64,000 nucleotides of DNA from Nonomuraea polychroma (GTDB lineage: Bacteria; Actinomycetota; Actinomycetes; Streptosporangiales; Streptosporangiaceae). Position 1 is the first letter of the stretch. Every line of letters begins with the position of its first letter. The notes beneath the pieces are model-generated. The model was given only the letters and a program-made list of their open reading frames with translations, searched no databases and was not told the origin of the DNA. Of this stretch, positions 9,191-16,073 are shown one piece after another. The stretch spans positions 7,219,501 to 7,283,500 of the forward strand of contig NZ_SAUN01000001.1 in the NCBI RefSeq assembly GCF_004011505.1. The letters are read 5' to 3'. A program made the position numbers and the translations under genes.

Positions 9191-9517
9191 CTAGGCGGCA
9201 GCGTGCGGGGTGAACGAGAAGCTTGAGCGATCGTCGTCCAAGGCGATGTTCAGCGACGCATCAAGCGCCCTGGTGAGCCGCGCGAGCAGGGCGAGAGTAG
9301 GCACCGTCCCACCGCTCTCAATGTTGGAGATCTGCGGCTGAGTCATGCCCGCACGCCGCGCAAGCTCCGCCTGCGAGAGGCCCAAAGCGGTCCGCCGGTC
9401 GTAGACGGCCTGTCCGAGCGCGAACGCATACCCTGCTTCCACGTACGCCTCGGACACCTCGACCTCCTCGCCGAGCAAAGCACGAGTACGCCGCGTCTTC
9501 CACTGTGAATGGTTCAA
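9191..9517 (-). CDS. XRE-family antitoxin of a type II toxin-antitoxin pair
   Basis: The protein is 108 residues if translation begins at the TTG at 9517, whose last two bases overlap the toxin stop in the repaired frame (TTGA). GGAGG and AGAAGG lie just upstream of that TTG. Residues 20-35 (EVSEAYVEAGYAFALG) match the region before the helix-turn-helix in this antitoxin family. The Cro/C1-type helix-turn-helix follows: LGLSQAELARRAGMTQPQIS, then GGTVPTLALLARL. It should bind and neutralise the RelE/HigB-like toxin encoded upstream and repress their shared promoter. The TTG start and the overlap imply translational coupling to the toxin. A longer frame from an ATG at 9574 is possible but has no ribosome site and adds unconserved residues. 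Confidence 0.82.
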   Translation of the reverse strand: MNHSQWKTRRTRALLGEEVEVSEAYVEAGYAFALGQAVYDRRTALGLSQAELARRAGMTQPQISNIESGGTVPTLALLARLTRALDASLNIALDDDRSSFSFTPHAAA

Positions 9518-9886
9518 CCTTCTGTCACCTCCCGGACATAGGTGTGACCCGCCACCGCATGCTCGGCTTCGCACACTTTCTGAACTTGCTTTGCCCGCTC
9601 GATCTCAGTACCTTCTCGCATGCGTGTCTTACGAAAAAACCGTTAAGAACACGATTCGTCTCCCGGACGCGAGCCAGTACGTGAGTCGTACCGCACTGCC
9701 CTCCAAGTTGCACCGCAACTCCCGTACCTTGCCGCCCAGGTGCCTGGAGTAGGGCTCGCCCAGAGTGGTCGGCTGCTCTGCGAGCATGTCAGCGGCGCGC
9801 TCAACCTTGTCATAGTGAGCATCCGACAACAGCTCCAACCACTGGCGCACCTCCGGCTCAACCTCGATGGACCATGGCTCGCTCAC
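9514..9886 (-). pseudogene. RelE/HigB-type toxin with a one-base frameshift
   Basis: As read, the frame from the GTG at 9886 gives 85 residues (VSEPWSIEVEPEVRQW through RIVFLTVFS) and stops at a TAA. Removing one base from the run of six T (positions 9634-9639 on the complementary strand) restores TVFRKTRMREGTEIERAKQV and a natural end at 9514, giving 123 residues of the usual length for this RelE/ParE-like family. The restored stop overlaps the antitoxin TTG exactly as expected for an intact pair. So the gene is either freshly mutated, a sequencing error at a homopolymer, or expressed through slippage. The family cleaves mRNA on the ribosome; the missing tail normally contributes to the fold, so the 85-residue form is probably inactive. 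The GTG was chosen because a TATATT -10 box sits 6 nt upstream. Confidence 0.75.
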
Positions 9887-9892
9887 GGCACC

Positions 9893-9911
9893 AATATACA
9901 AAAATCTGTAT
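9893..9911 (-). promoter_or_regulatory. Toxin-antitoxin promoter with inverted-repeat operator
   Basis: On the minus strand TATATT (9893-9898) lies 6 nt before the toxin GTG, so the transcript would start at or beside the start codon and be leaderless. The inverted repeat ATACA-N6-TGTAT (9896-9911) overlaps this -10 box and is a natural site for autorepression by the antitoxin's helix-turn-helix. The patch is AT-rich compared with its surroundings. No convincing -35 is visible. Confidence 0.5.
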
Positions 9912-10301
9912 GCCCAAGCCATGAGCTGCAGGCCGCTCGCTCCACCATCGACTACAGGCCCCTTGGGACAGGACCGCCCTCAACCAATGACCTTCACCAA
10001 GAATGGGCTTCAGCTCCTTCCTCGTCCACGAGTGTCGATAGAACTGCAGAGGAGCTGCGGTTCCTTCCGAGCATGATCCCCGGTAGACCACCTAATACAG
10101 CTCGGCGGCCAGTGAATCGGAATGCGCGAGAGGCCGAGCGAAGCGAGGCCCCTTCGGGGTGGGCTCCAGCCAGCCCACTTGGTAATCGGGCAACGGGTGG
10201 GTGCTTTTAGAAAGGACGCCCGAGCGATTGGCGAGGACCTTTGGGGTGGGCCCCCGTCAGGCAACCACGTAATCGGGCAAGGGGTGGGTGCGGGCGGGGG
10301 C
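9912..10301. other. Gene-free stretch with a direct repeat
   Basis: I find no supported gene here; the frames present lack ribosome sites and family features. The right half contains two imperfect copies of a 54-bp sequence and GAGGCCGAGCGAAGCGAGG just before the first copy, a type of short self-complementary repeat seen between actinomycete genes. The glycosidase stop is at 10302, so part of this may be its 3' untranslated region. Confidence 0.5.
10151..10291. repeat. Imperfect 54-bp direct repeat (two copies)
   Basis: Copy 1 is at 10151-10204 and copy 2 at 10238-10291. By my hand alignment 44 of 54 positions match. Both start CCTTYGGGGTGGGC and end GTAATCGGGCAASGGGTGGGTGC-type sequence, with the middle diverged. 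The copies are separated by 33 bp. They lie just past the glycosidase stop. Origin is unknown; a duplication or a dispersed intergenic repeat are both possible. Confidence 0.6.
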
Positions 10302-11693
10302 CTACGCGCCGCCCCTGCCCGTCCACCTGATCTCGTAGGGCGCCAGGGTGACCTGTTTGCCGTCCACCGTCGCCGTCACTTCCTCGTCCGCGGTGTTCAC
10401 CATCACGATCTGGCGTTCCTGGCCGAGGACCCTCACCCGCTTGTCCGACGACTGTACGTCGGCCAGCTGCACGCCCGTCGGGAACCACTTCGTGAAGCCG
10501 CTCAGCAGGCCGGCCATGGGCATTTCACCGCCGACCTTCGGGGCCCACAGGCAGCCGGCGCACTCGCCCTTGTCCTTCTGCTGCGGGTTCCAGTACAGGG
10601 CCGTGGTCACGCCGCTCTTGGCGAACTCGATCAGCGCCGTCGCCTGGACCGCCGTCCGCTTCTCCTCCGACCAGCCCGCGTTCTCCGGCTCCACGTACCA
10701 CTCGGCCCACCACACCGGCAGGTCGCCGCTCTTGCCGCGGAGCCAGTTGGTGATCGCGCTGAACTTGGCCTGGGCGGCGAAGTCGTCGGGGACGTTTCCC
10801 TTGTCGTTGGTCATGGAGGCGCCGTCGACGACGATGAAGTCCGCGCCCTTCTTGTGGTCGATCCAGTATTCGATCGCGTCCAGGGCGCGCTGGTCGATCG
10901 TGCCCCAGGGGCCGCTCAGCTCGGAGGACTGCGGGGAGCGGGCGTTGCTCTCGATCGGGATGTACGGGCCCCCGACCTGGATGTCCTTGTTGACCTTCTT
11001 CAGCGCCGTGTAGACCTTGTTGTAGAGCTCGGTGTAGCCCCTGGCGTCCCACCGGTTGGTGGCCGGGTCCCAGAAGCCCTTGAACTCGTTCCACACCATG
11101 TAGTGCTTGACGGTCGGATACTGCTTGGCCACCCGCACGGCCAGCTTGGCGAAGTCGTCGAAGTGCTCGGGCTCGGGCGCGACCGTGTGGTTCTTGCTCC
11201 AGTCCGTACGCCCGGCCTGCCCGCCCTTCATCCAGTCGGGCGCGCAGCACAGCGTGATCACCGGCACCGCCCGCGAGGACGCCATGAACTTCAGCCGCCG
11301 GTCGAGATCACGGAAGTTGAACTGCCCCGGGCTCGGCTCGGGATTGCCGACGCCCCAGCCCATGATGTGCTGGTTCTGCAACATCGGGACCCGGCCGAGC
11401 ACACCCCTGGCCTCTTCCACGATCCCCTGCGGCTCGTTGTCCGCGCTGTACTGGGTGTGCGTGATGCCCCAGCGCGGCCAGGTCTCCAGCGCCGGCGGCT
11501 GGTCGAGCTCCGGCGGGGCCGAGGTGGGCACCTTCGTGGCGACCTCGGCGCCGGCGAACCCGGTGCGGGGCTTGGATCGGGTGGCCGCGTAGACCATGAT
11601 GCCCGCCACTAGGACGACCGCCAGGATTCCTGCTCCCAGGGCGATCGGCCATGGCGATCGTCGGCGCGCGTGTCGGCCGTCGGTCGGAATCAC
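10302..11693 (-). CDS. Membrane-anchored clan GH-A glycoside hydrolase (GH39-like)
   Basis: The protein has 463 residues from the GTG at 11693, which follows GAGGAG by 7 nt; a GTG at 11708 would leave that site inside the gene. RHARRRSPWPIALG leads into one hydrophobic segment (about residues 13-36), an uncleaved signal or N-terminal anchor. The outer part is a TIM barrel with the clan GH-A acid/base in YMVWNEFKGFW (near residue 200) and the nucleophile Glu in PVWWAEWYVEP (near residue 335). A C-terminal beta domain ends with LAPYEIRW. The family hydrolyses beta-linked polysaccharides; PslG-like members trim the polysaccharide made by neighbouring genes. It lies near the polysaccharide operon but on the other strand, so such a role is inference. 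Confidence 0.75.
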   Translation of the reverse strand: MIPTDGRHARRRSPWPIALGAGILAVVLVAGIMVYAATRSKPRTGFAGAEVATKVPTSAPPELDQPPALETWPRWGITHTQYSADNEPQGIVEEARGVLGRVPMLQNQHIMGWGVGNPEPSPGQFNFRDLDRRLKFMASSRAVPVITLCCAPDWMKGGQAGRTDWSKNHTVAPEPEHFDDFAKLAVRVAKQYPTVKHYMVWNEFKGFWDPATNRWDARGYTELYNKVYTALKKVNKDIQVGGPYIPIESNARSPQSSELSGPWGTIDQRALDAIEYWIDHKKGADFIVVDGASMTNDKGNVPDDFAAQAKFSAITNWLRGKSGDLPVWWAEWYVEPENAGWSEEKRTAVQATALIEFAKSGVTTALYWNPQQKDKGECAGCLWAPKVGGEMPMAGLLSGFTKWFPTGVQLADVQSSDKRVRVLGQERQIVMVNTADEEVTATVDGKQVTLAPYEIRWTGRGGA

Positions 11694-11823
11694 TGAAACG
11701 CTCCTCACAGGTCGCGGACGTCATCAGGGCAGAGCACACAGCATGGCCCAGCCCTGATTACGGTAATCGTCCTACTTGCAAGAGAGTTACGGTTGGCTGC
11801 GCCCGTCCGCGTCTCTCCCTCCG

Positions 11824-12576
11824 CTAATCGCCGCGTGGTGGGCGCTGCCCGCCGGCCGGACCGGGGACCCCGGCATAGCGGTACGGGACCGGCTGCCTGC
11901 CGGGCTGGACGATCAGAAGCGTGCCAGGAACGTCGGTGTAGAAGGCGGACTCGACCGCGGCGGCCACGTTCTCGGCCGTGAGCAGCGGGAACCCGGCGTT
12001 CACGAACATCTCTCGCGCCTCGGCCACCAGCGGCGTGTCCGTGAAGCCCGGGCAGACGGCGCTGATGCGGATGTTCTGCGCCGCCAGCGGCTCGGCCAGC
12101 GCCCTGACCAGGCCGACGACGGCGTGCTTGGTCATGGTGTAGATCGGGTCGCCGACGTAGCCCACGAGACCGGCCAGCGACGAGGTGACCACGATGGCGC
12201 CGCCGCCGGAGCGCAGCAGGAGCGGCACGGCGGCGCGTACGCCGAAGACCACGCCGTCGACGTTGACCCCCATCACCTGGCGGTAGCGCTCCACGTCGAA
12301 CGCCGTCACGTCCACCCTGCCGGAGATCCCGGCGTTGAGGTGCACCAGGTCCAGCCGCCCGAACCGCTGCTCGGCCAGCGCCACCGCCTCGAGTGAGGCC
12401 TCCTCGCGGCTGACGTCGGCGGCCAGCCACGTGCCGTCCAGCTCTTTGGCCAGCCGCTCGACGCCCGCGCCGTCGAGGTCGACGAGGACGCACCTGACGC
12501 CGCCCGCCGACAGGCGCCGCGCCGTGGCGGCCCCGATGCCGCTCGCCGCTCCGGTGATCAGTGCAACTGTGCTCAT
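11824..12576 (-). CDS. SDR-family oxidoreductase
   Basis: A 250-residue classical short-chain dehydrogenase. The start is the ATG at 12576, preceded by GAGGAG and followed directly by VALITGAASGIG, the NAD(P)-binding TGxxxGIG loop; longer forms from 12660 add 28 unrelated residues. NAG appears as LNAGISG, the catalytic Ser in TSSLAGLVG and the YxxxK pair in YTMTKHAV. VDLDG after the second strand suggests NAD(H) preference. It lies 80 bp downstream of the phosphotransferase gene on the same strand and probably shares its transcript. Substrate unknown. Confidence 0.85.
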   Translation of the reverse strand: MSTVALITGAASGIGAATARRLSAGGVRCVLVDLDGAGVERLAKELDGTWLAADVSREEASLEAVALAEQRFGRLDLVHLNAGISGRVDVTAFDVERYRQVMGVNVDGVVFGVRAAVPLLLRSGGGAIVVTSSLAGLVGYVGDPIYTMTKHAVVGLVRALAEPLAAQNIRISAVCPGFTDTPLVAEAREMFVNAGFPLLTAENVAAAVESAFYTDVPGTLLIVQPGRQPVPYRYAGVPGPAGGQRPPRGD

Positions 12577-12656
12577 GGCGCTCGCTCCTCGTGGGGTGCG
12601 GTCAGCGATCTCAGGGCTTCCTCTGCGGCGTTCCGCCGCGGCAGAGCCTGTCCGGG

Positions 12657-13691
12657 TCAAGCGTGGTCGAGCATGCGGTGTGCGCGGGAGATCAGCGTCG
12701 GCACGGCGGAGCCGATCGCGTCGAATCCCTCTCCCACGGTCTTACCTTGCCGGAACCGCGCGTGGATACCCTCCACGATGACCGCCAGCTTGAAGTTACC
12801 GAAGGCCACATAGAACCCGAGATCTGAAATGTCGCGTCCGGACGCCTTCGCGTAGTGGCCGGCGAACTCGGCGGCGTTCATGAAGCCGGGCGCCACCGTC
12901 ACGTCCCCCGCCACGGGGATCCTGGCCCGCTCCTCGTCCCCGCGATCGTGCCAGTACGTCAACGTCAGCCCCAGATCGGCCAGCGGGTCCCCGAGCGTCG
13001 ACATCTCCCAGTCGACCACGGCCATGATCTCCAGATCGCCCGGCCGGATCAGCGTGTTGTCCAGCCGGTAGTCGCCGTGCACGAGCGTGCCGGAGCTCGC
13101 GGCCGACTCGGCGGGCAGCCGCTTGCGCAGCCGGTCCACCAGCCGGTCGTACTCCGGCAGGTCGGCTGTCTTCGACCGCTCCCACTGCTGGCACCACCGG
13201 TCGAGCTGCCGGACCATGTACCCCTCCGGCCTGCCGAAGTCGCCCAGCCCCACCTCGCGGTAGTCCACGGCGTGAATGGCGGCCAGCACGTCGGCCAGCC
13301 GCTCCGACAGCTGCCTCGCCCGGGAGGGCGCCGGGTCGCCGAGCTGCTCCCTGGTCCGTACGGCGGTGCCGTCCACGTACCCCATGAGATAGAACGGCGC
13401 CCCGATCACGTCCTCGTCGGCGCAGAACGCGACCGGCTCGGGCACCGGCACAGGGGTCGGCGCGAGCGCGGAGATGACGCGCCACTCGCGCCGCATGTCG
13501 TGGGCGGTGGGCAGCACGTGACCGAGCGGCGGCCGGCGCAGCACCAGCGTGCGCTCGCGGGCCTCGACCAAATAGGTCAGGTTCGACCGGCCGCCGGAGA
13601 TCAGGGAGACGGCCAGGGGCTCGCCCGCGTCGGGCACGTTCCGGCCCATCCACTGGACCAGGCGGGGCCGGTCGATGCCAGGTACGGTCAT
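12657..13691 (-). CDS. APH-type phosphotransferase family protein
   Basis: The protein has 344 residues and the aminoglycoside-phosphotransferase fold: a nucleotide loop region SGGRSNLTYLV near residue 32, the Lys/Arg-rich strand TLVLRRPP, the catalytic loop LVHGDYRLDNTLI (HGDxxxxN) near residue 205 and the metal-binding VVDWEMSTLGDPLADLG. This subgroup is usually encoded with acyl-CoA dehydrogenases and short-chain dehydrogenases (the so-called FadE36 type) and is thought to phosphorylate a hydroxylated lipid or alcohol. It fits with the SDR gene downstream. A GTG two codons earlier is possible, but the ATG at 13691 has TAATGT 6 nt upstream and suits a leaderless start. Confidence 0.8.
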   Translation of the reverse strand: MTVPGIDRPRLVQWMGRNVPDAGEPLAVSLISGGRSNLTYLVEARERTLVLRRPPLGHVLPTAHDMRREWRVISALAPTPVPVPEPVAFCADEDVIGAPFYLMGYVDGTAVRTREQLGDPAPSRARQLSERLADVLAAIHAVDYREVGLGDFGRPEGYMVRQLDRWCQQWERSKTADLPEYDRLVDRLRKRLPAESAASSGTLVHGDYRLDNTLIRPGDLEIMAVVDWEMSTLGDPLADLGLTLTYWHDRGDEERARIPVAGDVTVAPGFMNAAEFAGHYAKASGRDISDLGFYVAFGNFKLAVIVEGIHARFRQGKTVGEGFDAIGSAVPTLISRAHRMLDHA

Positions 13692-13697
13692 GGACAC

Positions 13698-13703
13698 ACA
13701 TTA
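13698..13703 (-). promoter_or_regulatory. -10 box of a leaderless promoter
   Basis: TAATGT on the minus strand is separated by 6 nt (GTGTCC) from the ATG of the phosphotransferase gene, which has no ribosome site. Upstream, GAATTC-TGTAA-GAATTC at 13735-13751 is an inverted repeat that could serve either divergent gene. Confidence 0.4.
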
Positions 13704-13843
13704 GAACGCCACTCGGCTTCTGGACGCCAGCTGAGAATTCTGTAAGAATTCGCAGCCACGTCGTTGAGCACCAGAAACACCCCTTAGGCTGGCCATACAT
13801 GCCTGCCCCAGTGATGAACGAGGCATGTCGTCAGTAGGAGCTC

Positions 13844-14926
13844 ATGCGCGTCACCGTTGCCCTCCCCCGCGAACTGGGGAATACAGAGCTGAGTCGTTGG
13901 CGGGCTCTTCAGGAGTCCGACCCCGCCTTCGACAACCCGTTCCTGTCCCCGGAATTCACTGTCACCGTGGGCGAACTACGAGATGTGGTCCGCGTCGCCG
14001 TGCTTTACGACGGTCCGGAAATCGTGGGATTCTTCCCCTTTGAACGGCATCCACTGGGCATCGGCAAACCGGTCGCCGCGGGGCTGACCGACGCCCAGGG
14101 CCTGGTCCACGCCAAGGACCTCGAGATCGACGTGCGTCGGCTGATCAAGGATTGCGGGCTGGCGGTCTACGAGTTCGACCACCTGGTGTCCGGACAGCCG
14201 CTGCTGAACGATCGGCATGAGCGCTACCCGTCGCCGATCATCGACTTGCGCGACGGGTACGAGCGGTACACCGCGACGCTGAAGGAACATTCCGGCAAGA
14301 CATACAAGACCACCCTGGCCAAGTCCCGCAAGCTCCAGCGGGACGCCGGCACGTTGCGCCACGACTTCGCGATCACCGATGTGGGGCCGCTCCGCACGTT
14401 GCTCGGCTGGAAGACCGACCAATACCGGCGCACCGGACGTACCGACAGGTTCGCGCACCGCTGGATCGTCGAGCTCGTCGAGAGGCTGCTCGCGACCCGA
14501 TCGGAGAGCTTCGCCGGGGTGCTCGACATGATCTACGTGGACGACCAGCCCGTGGCCGGGCATTTCGGGGTGCGCACCCGGACGACCCTCGCCGGCTGGT
14601 TCCCCGCCTACGACACGCAATTCGCCAAATACTCCCCCGGCCTCATCCACCACCTGGCGATGGCCGAGCAGGCCGCCGCGGACGGGATCCAGATGATCGA
14701 CATGGGCCGCGGCGACAAGGAGTACAAGGACAAGCTCAAGAACGGCGAGCTGGAGGTGGCCGAGGGACGGGTGGCCACGGCGAGCCCGGCGGCGGGCGTG
14801 CACTGGATGATGCGGGTGCCGGTGCGCAAGACCCGGGCCACCGTGATGGCCAACCCGATTCTGCTCAAGACCGCGGACAAGGCGTTGAAAACCTACGGGC
14901 GCTTGCGTACTGTCGTACAGCGGTGA
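13844..14926 (+). CDS. CelD/BcsL-type GNAT acetyltransferase (FemAB fold)
   Basis: This 360-residue protein belongs to the double-GNAT/FemAB-like group called CelD/BcsL. Visible landmarks are FDNPFLSPEFT near residue 29, KTYKTTLAKSRKLQRD near residue 152 and, in the second GNAT lobe, the acyl-transfer region YVDDQPVAGHFGVR near residue 230, SPGLIHHLAMAEQAA near residue 264 and IDMGRGDKEYKDKLKNG near residue 286. Members are found in exopolysaccharide and cellulose clusters and are thought to acylate the glycan or its precursors. AGGAG precedes the ATG. GTGA at its end couples it to the DegT-like gene. Confidence 0.8.
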   Translation: MRVTVALPRELGNTELSRWRALQESDPAFDNPFLSPEFTVTVGELRDVVRVAVLYDGPEIVGFFPFERHPLGIGKPVAAGLTDAQGLVHAKDLEIDVRRLIKDCGLAVYEFDHLVSGQPLLNDRHERYPSPIIDLRDGYERYTATLKEHSGKTYKTTLAKSRKLQRDAGTLRHDFAITDVGPLRTLLGWKTDQYRRTGRTDRFAHRWIVELVERLLATRSESFAGVLDMIYVDDQPVAGHFGVRTRTTLAGWFPAYDTQFAKYSPGLIHHLAMAEQAAADGIQMIDMGRGDKEYKDKLKNGELEVAEGRVATASPAAGVHWMMRVPVRKTRATVMANPILLKTADKALKTYGRLRTVVQR

Positions 14927-16041
14927 AACTTATCTCAGAGCGCACGGCCCGTCACTGCCTGCCACTGCCCTCCAACCGCCTCGGCCTCTACCTGGCACTA
15001 CGCCACTGGTGCACGCCAGGGCAGCGGCTGCTCATGTCACCCATCTCGGCCGACGAGATCCTCTTCCTCGTGCTCGCGGCCGGCCTGCGGCCGGTGATCG
15101 CGCCGCTGTCGCCGCGGGACGGCAACATCGACGCCGACCGGGTCGATCTCGCCGCGGTGGACGCCGTGCTCACGACCAATCTCTACGGACTGCCCGACCG
15201 CGCCGAGGCCTTCGCCGGGAAGATTCTCATCGAGGACGTGGCGCACGCCATGGAGACGACCATCGGCGGGCGACCGCTGGGGACGTTCGGCCAGGCGGGG
15301 GTCTTCAGCCTCTCCAAACACCCGGCCGCGGGCTCGGGCGGCGTGCTCGCCGTGGAGCGGGAGTCCGACCTGCGGGCACTCGAACGCGCCCGCGACGAGC
15401 TGCTCGCCCCGGGGTCGTGGCGAGCGGACCTGATCGGCGTGGCCACCTCCATGGCCCGCCAGGCGGCGCTCAAGCTGGATCTGGTACGCCCGGCGCTCAC
15501 GCTCATGCGCCTGCTCGGCATGCAGGAGGAACGCGAGGGCTACCGCATCGCGCTCGACCCTGACGGGCTGGAGCTGGCGCTCAAGGAAGCCCCTTCGCTG
15601 CCGCCCTTCGACCCCTGGGTCCGCGCCGATCTGCACCACTACCGGGCGCGCCGGGGCCGCCTGGCCCGCTGGTACCAGTCCCGGCGCCTGGCCAAGGTCC
15701 CGGCCGATCGGGGACGGCGGCTGGCGGGCGTGGCCCGGCTGGCCGAGCTGCCCACCGTGGCACCGGCCGTGCGCGACAACCTCGATCAGCCGCTGTTCCG
15801 GGTCCCGCTGCTGGTTCGCGACAGGGACGCGGCCATCGCCGAGCTGGAGCGGCACGGGGTCGCCACGGGTTACCTGTACGACCCGCCGTATGACGACTAC
15901 GCCCCGGGCTTCACCGAGCCGTCACCGGACCCGGTCCCCGCCCGCTGGTGGGCCCGGCACGTGCTGCCCGTCGACCCGGTGTACGCCACCCGTGCCCTGC
16001 CCGTCCTCCGCCGTCTGGAGCCGCCTCCGCCGCTTCCCTGA
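14923..16041 (+). CDS. DegT/DnrJ/EryC1-fold PLP enzyme
   Basis: The protein has 372 residues and begins at a GTG that overlaps the previous stop. It looks like a short sugar aminotransferase: the PLP-ring Asp in LIEDVAHAMET near residue 105, the Schiff-base Lys in FSLSKHPAAGSGG near residue 132, and a C-terminal ELERHGVATGYLYDP like the domain that closes the active site. The family usually aminates keto-sugars bound to a nucleotide carrier. The stretch around residue 175-250 is shorter and less typical than in well-known members. Coupling to the CelD-type acetyltransferase suggests a pair making and acylating an amino sugar; this is inference. Confidence 0.72.
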   Translation: MKLISERTARHCLPLPSNRLGLYLALRHWCTPGQRLLMSPISADEILFLVLAAGLRPVIAPLSPRDGNIDADRVDLAAVDAVLTTNLYGLPDRAEAFAGKILIEDVAHAMETTIGGRPLGTFGQAGVFSLSKHPAAGSGGVLAVERESDLRALERARDELLAPGSWRADLIGVATSMARQAALKLDLVRPALTLMRLLGMQEEREGYRIALDPDGLELALKEAPSLPPFDPWVRADLHHYRARRGRLARWYQSRRLAKVPADRGRRLAGVARLAELPTVAPAVRDNLDQPLFRVPLLVRDRDAAIAELERHGVATGYLYDPPYDDYAPGFTEPSPDPVPARWWARHVLPVDPVYATRALPVLRRLEPPPPLP

Positions 16042-16073
16042 CCCGCCCAGCGCCGCGCTCCCGGGCGGCGGGA

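Noticed and set aside
9525-9713. A separate 62-codon gene inside the toxin region
   Set aside because: Its frame is the third frame of the broken toxin gene, has no ribosome site and no family resemblance.
9887-10301. Small genes in the stretch after the toxin promoter
   Set aside because: Open frames of 60-150 codons exist on both strands but start without ribosome sites or -10 boxes at leaderless distance and have no recognisable features.
14923-16041. Treating the DegT-like gene as inactive
   Set aside because: The PLP Lys (SLSKHP) and Asp (LIEDVAHA) are both present in the right order, so there is no sequence reason to call it dead.
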